A stretch of 6,781 nucleotides of DNA from Rhodospirillales bacterium (GTDB taxonomy: Bacteria > Pseudomonadota > Alphaproteobacteria > Rhodospirillales > Casp-alpha2), in assembly GCA_016187325.1 (NCBI GenBank), contig JACPJY010000356.1, positions 1 to 6,781 of the forward strand, read 5' to 3'. The notes under the pieces were generated by a model. That model saw only the letters and a program-made list of their open reading frames with translations. It was not told the origin of the DNA and did not search any database. This document shows positions 5,039 through 6,781 of the stretch, one piece after another (the first letter of the stretch is position 1; each line of letters begins with the position of its first letter). The position numbers and the translations under genes are program-made.

Positions 5039-5908
5039 ATGAGCCTGCTCGACCGAGTCCGCGAGTGCGCGCGCTTCGAGCCCGGGCGCTACCTGCCGTT
5101 CCGGGTCGACGGCGTTCACCTCGGCCGTATCGAGAAGCGGATCGTCGAGCGGCTGCGCGCTTTCGAGAAAGTATTCCGGGTTTCCGCCGACGCAATCGAC
5201 CTGGCGCCCGGCCTGAGCGGCTTCGACGACCGGACGCGGGCCGTCGCCGCGGCGCTCGAAACACTACGCGATGAGGGGCTGGTCACGGGCTGGCGCGACG
5301 AGCCCTATCCGGTCGCCATGTCGTTCTCGTCGCCGCCGTTGTTCGTGGTCGAGCGCGCCGCGGTGCCGCTGCTCGGCGTCAAGGGCTACGGCGTGCACGT
5401 CAACGGCTACGTGGCGGAGGGGAAAACCGTCAAACTGTGGGTCGGCCGGCGCAGCCTCACCAAGCCGACCGGTCCCGGCAAGCTCGACCAGGTGGTCGCC
5501 GGCGGCCAGCCGGCGGGAATCTCCATCGCCGACAACCTGATCAAGGAATGCGCCGAGGAAGCCGCCATCCCTGCGGCGATCGCGACCACGGCGGTGCCGG
5601 TCGGCACGGTGTCGTACCTGACCGAGCGGCCGGAGGGCTTGCGCGATGACGTGCTGTTCGACTACGACCTCGAGTTGCCGCCGGACTTCCAGCCGGTCAA
5701 CGCCGACGGCGAGGTGGCGGCGTTCTACCTGTGGCCGATTGAGCGCGTGGTCGACACCTTGGAGCGCTCGGACGAGTTCAAGTTCAACAGCGGCCTGGTG
5801 GTCATCGACTTCCTGGTCCGCCGCGGCTTCATCGGTCCGGAGCGGCCGGATTACGTGGACATCGTCGAGGGCCTGCACGTCCGCGAACCCGCCGTGGCAC
5901 GCCGGTAG
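5039..5908 (+). CDS. DUF4743/Nudix hydrolase (thiamine-diphosphate-damage type)
   Basis: This 289-residue protein has an N-terminal DUF4743-like domain (about 1-110, with FRVDGVHLGRIE and VTGWRDEPYPV) and a Nudix domain (about 113-275). The Nudix box lies at about 155-177, GGQPAGISIADNLIKECAEE. The catalytic Glu170, Glu173 and Glu174 are present. The first box Glu is Ile161, the Arg is Lys169, and the Gly after the Glu pair is Ala, changes I recall as usual in this subfamily. Relatives include Arabidopsis Nudt24, yeast YJR142W and the Nudix part of fission-yeast Tnr3, reported to hydrolyse oxidised (oxo-, oxy-) thiamine diphosphates and so to clear damaged cofactor. The bacterial substrate is inferred. 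A short Shine-Dalgarno (GGGTAGG, 5027-5033) precedes ATG 5039. It lies 34 bp after the ACT gene, and pip follows after 91 bp. Confidence 0.9.
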   Translation: MSLLDRVRECARFEPGRYLPFRVDGVHLGRIEKRIVERLRAFEKVFRVSADAIDLAPGLSGFDDRTRAVAAALETLRDEGLVTGWRDEPYPVAMSFSSPPLFVVERAAVPLLGVKGYGVHVNGYVAEGKTVKLWVGRRSLTKPTGPGKLDQVVAGGQPAGISIADNLIKECAEEAAIPAAIATTAVPVGTVSYLTERPEGLRDDVLFDYDLELPPDFQPVNADGEVAAFYLWPIERVVDTLERSDEFKFNSGLVVIDFLVRRGFIGPERPDYVDIVEGLHVREPAVARR

Positions 5909-5919
5909 GCGCCGGCCCC

Positions 5920-5948
5920 GGGACACGCGCCCCGCGGCCATGATAGAG
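5920..5948 (+). promoter_or_regulatory. Weak candidate promoter for the iminopeptidase gene
   Basis: GGGACA (5920-5925) and ATAGAG (5943-5948) are spaced 17 bp apart within the 91-bp gap before the next gene. Both are poor consensus matches. The gap length suggests that the gene may have its own start of transcription as well as read-through from the Nudix gene. Confidence 0.25.
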
Positions 5949-5999
5949 TTCCCGGCCTGAATTTCGACGCGCGGACGACTGACGCGCAGGAACGCTCCC

Positions 6000-6781
6000 A
6001 TGGATGCACAAACCGGACGCCAGAACCTGTTCCCCAAGATCGAGCCCTTCGCCGACGGCATGCTGCCGGTGGGCGGCGGCCATCATATCTATTGGGAGCA
6101 GTCGGGAAACCCCGACGGCGTGCCGGTGGTGTTCCTGCATGGCGGCCCCGGCGCCGGCGCCAACGCGTCGCACCGCCGGTTCTTCGATCCGGATTTTTAC
6201 CACATCGTCATCTTCGACCAACGCGGCGCCGGCCGGTCGCGGCCCTATGCCGAGCTTGCCGACAACACCACCCAGCACCTGGTCGAGGACATCGAGGCCC
6301 TGCGCCGGCATCTCGGCATCGCGCGCTGGCAGGTGTTCGGCGGCTCGTGGGGCGCCATGCTGGCGCTCGCTTACGGGATCAAGTATCCGCACCGTTGCAC
6401 CGGGTTCGTGCTGCGCGGCGTGTTCCTCGGCACCGCCGGCGAGCTGGAGTGGTTCCTCACCGGCATCCGCAACGTGTTCCCGGAAGCTTGGCGGGCGTTC
6501 ACCGGCTTCCTGCCCGAGGCCGAGCGGAAGGACGTGCTCGGCGGGTTTTATCGCCGCCTGACGGATGCCGATCCGAAGGTGCACCTGCCGGCGGCCGAGG
6601 TCTGGAACCGCTATGAGACGTCGTGTTCGACGCTGCTCAACGACGCCGAGGAAGGCAACGCCGTCAGCGGCGGATCGCGGTCGCTGGCGATCGCCCGCAT
6701 CGAGGCCCACTATTTCAAGCACGGCATGTTCATCGCCGACGATTTCGTGCTCGGCAACATCGCCCGGGTGCGTGCCATTCC
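6000..6781 (+). CDS. pip: Proline iminopeptidase, 3' end missing
   Basis: This alpha/beta-hydrolase of peptidase family S33 releases N-terminal proline from peptides in the cytoplasm. About 260 of the usual 315-330 residues are visible; the frame runs off the right edge. The oxyanion-hole motif HGGPGAG is at 47-53, followed by FDQRGAGRS (72-80), typical of Pip. The nucleophile elbow is GGSWGAMLA with Ser116 (codon 6345-6347); most relatives have GGSWGSTLA, so the Ala-Met is a mild variation. VLRGVFLGT follows, also family-typical. The cap domain is present (about 145-225), with the SGGS segment and then HYF, the family's substrate-pocket region. The catalytic Asp and His lie outside the window. 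AGGAA at 5988-5992 sits 7 nt before ATG 6000. The ATG at 6004 is in another frame and is not used. Confidence 0.93.
   Translation, partial: MDAQTGRQNLFPKIEPFADGMLPVGGGHHIYWEQSGNPDGVPVVFLHGGPGAGANASHRRFFDPDFYHIVIFDQRGAGRSRPYAELADNTTQHLVEDIEALRRHLGIARWQVFGGSWGAMLALAYGIKYPHRCTGFVLRGVFLGTAGELEWFLTGIRNVFPEAWRAFTGFLPEAERKDVLGGFYRRLTDADPKVHLPAAEVWNRYETSCSTLLNDAEEGNAVSGGSRSLAIARIEAHYFKHGMFIADDFVLGNIARVRAI

Noticed and set aside
5829..6722. Long minus-strand frame opposite the Nudix and iminopeptidase genes
   Set aside because: It is a shadow frame produced by high GC at third positions. The plus-strand genes have clear family motifs across the same span.

Overview
The window reads as a GC-rich alphaproteobacterial chromosome segment, probably Rhodospirillales-like. 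A GcrA-family cell-cycle regulator, a PhrR/PraR-type XRE regulator, a methylmalonyl-CoA mutase of the mutB/scpA type and GC-rich codon use all point that way. No rRNA, tRNA, CRISPR array, insertion sequence or phage gene was seen. Both ends cut through genes.

Layout, left to right. A DMT/EamA-family permease (+) enters from the left edge and converges, with only 17 bp between stop codons, on an XRE regulator (-). After a 175-bp intergenic region comes a 62-codon basic protein (+) that resembles the ribosome-rescue factor ArfA. A strong intrinsic-terminator structure lies inside its reading frame, upstream of its stop codon. Convergent to it lies a methylmalonyl-CoA mutase gene (-). This gene is broken: two reading frames are separated by a frame change, and about 13 residues of barrel sequence are missing. 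The 296-bp divergent region upstream of the mutase holds a 3 x 12-bp tandem repeat that carries the mutase Shine-Dalgarno sequence, a perfect DnaA box, a 12-bp direct repeat and a GANTC site. It leads into gcrA (+). Next come a stand-alone ACT-domain protein, a DUF4743/Nudix hydrolase and a proline iminopeptidase that runs off the right edge, all on +.

How the parts may work together. The gcrA upstream region carries binding motifs for two partners of the alphaproteobacterial cell-cycle circuit, DnaA (TTATCCACA) and CcrM (GANTC). This fits the known DnaA-GcrA-CcrM logic from Caulobacter. The mutase belongs to propionyl-CoA assimilation (methylmalonyl-CoA to succinyl-CoA), but the copy as read would not encode a complete enzyme. 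ACT, Nudix and Pip genes may be partly co-transcribed, though no shared pathway is evident.

The most notable item is the ArfA-like gene. A terminator within the frame would give mRNAs without a stop codon. That is the autoregulatory design described for arfA of gamma- and betaproteobacteria, where the factor is made only when tmRNA-based rescue is insufficient. Here it would sit in an alphaproteobacterial-looking genome. The sequence shows the structure directly; the function is inferred.
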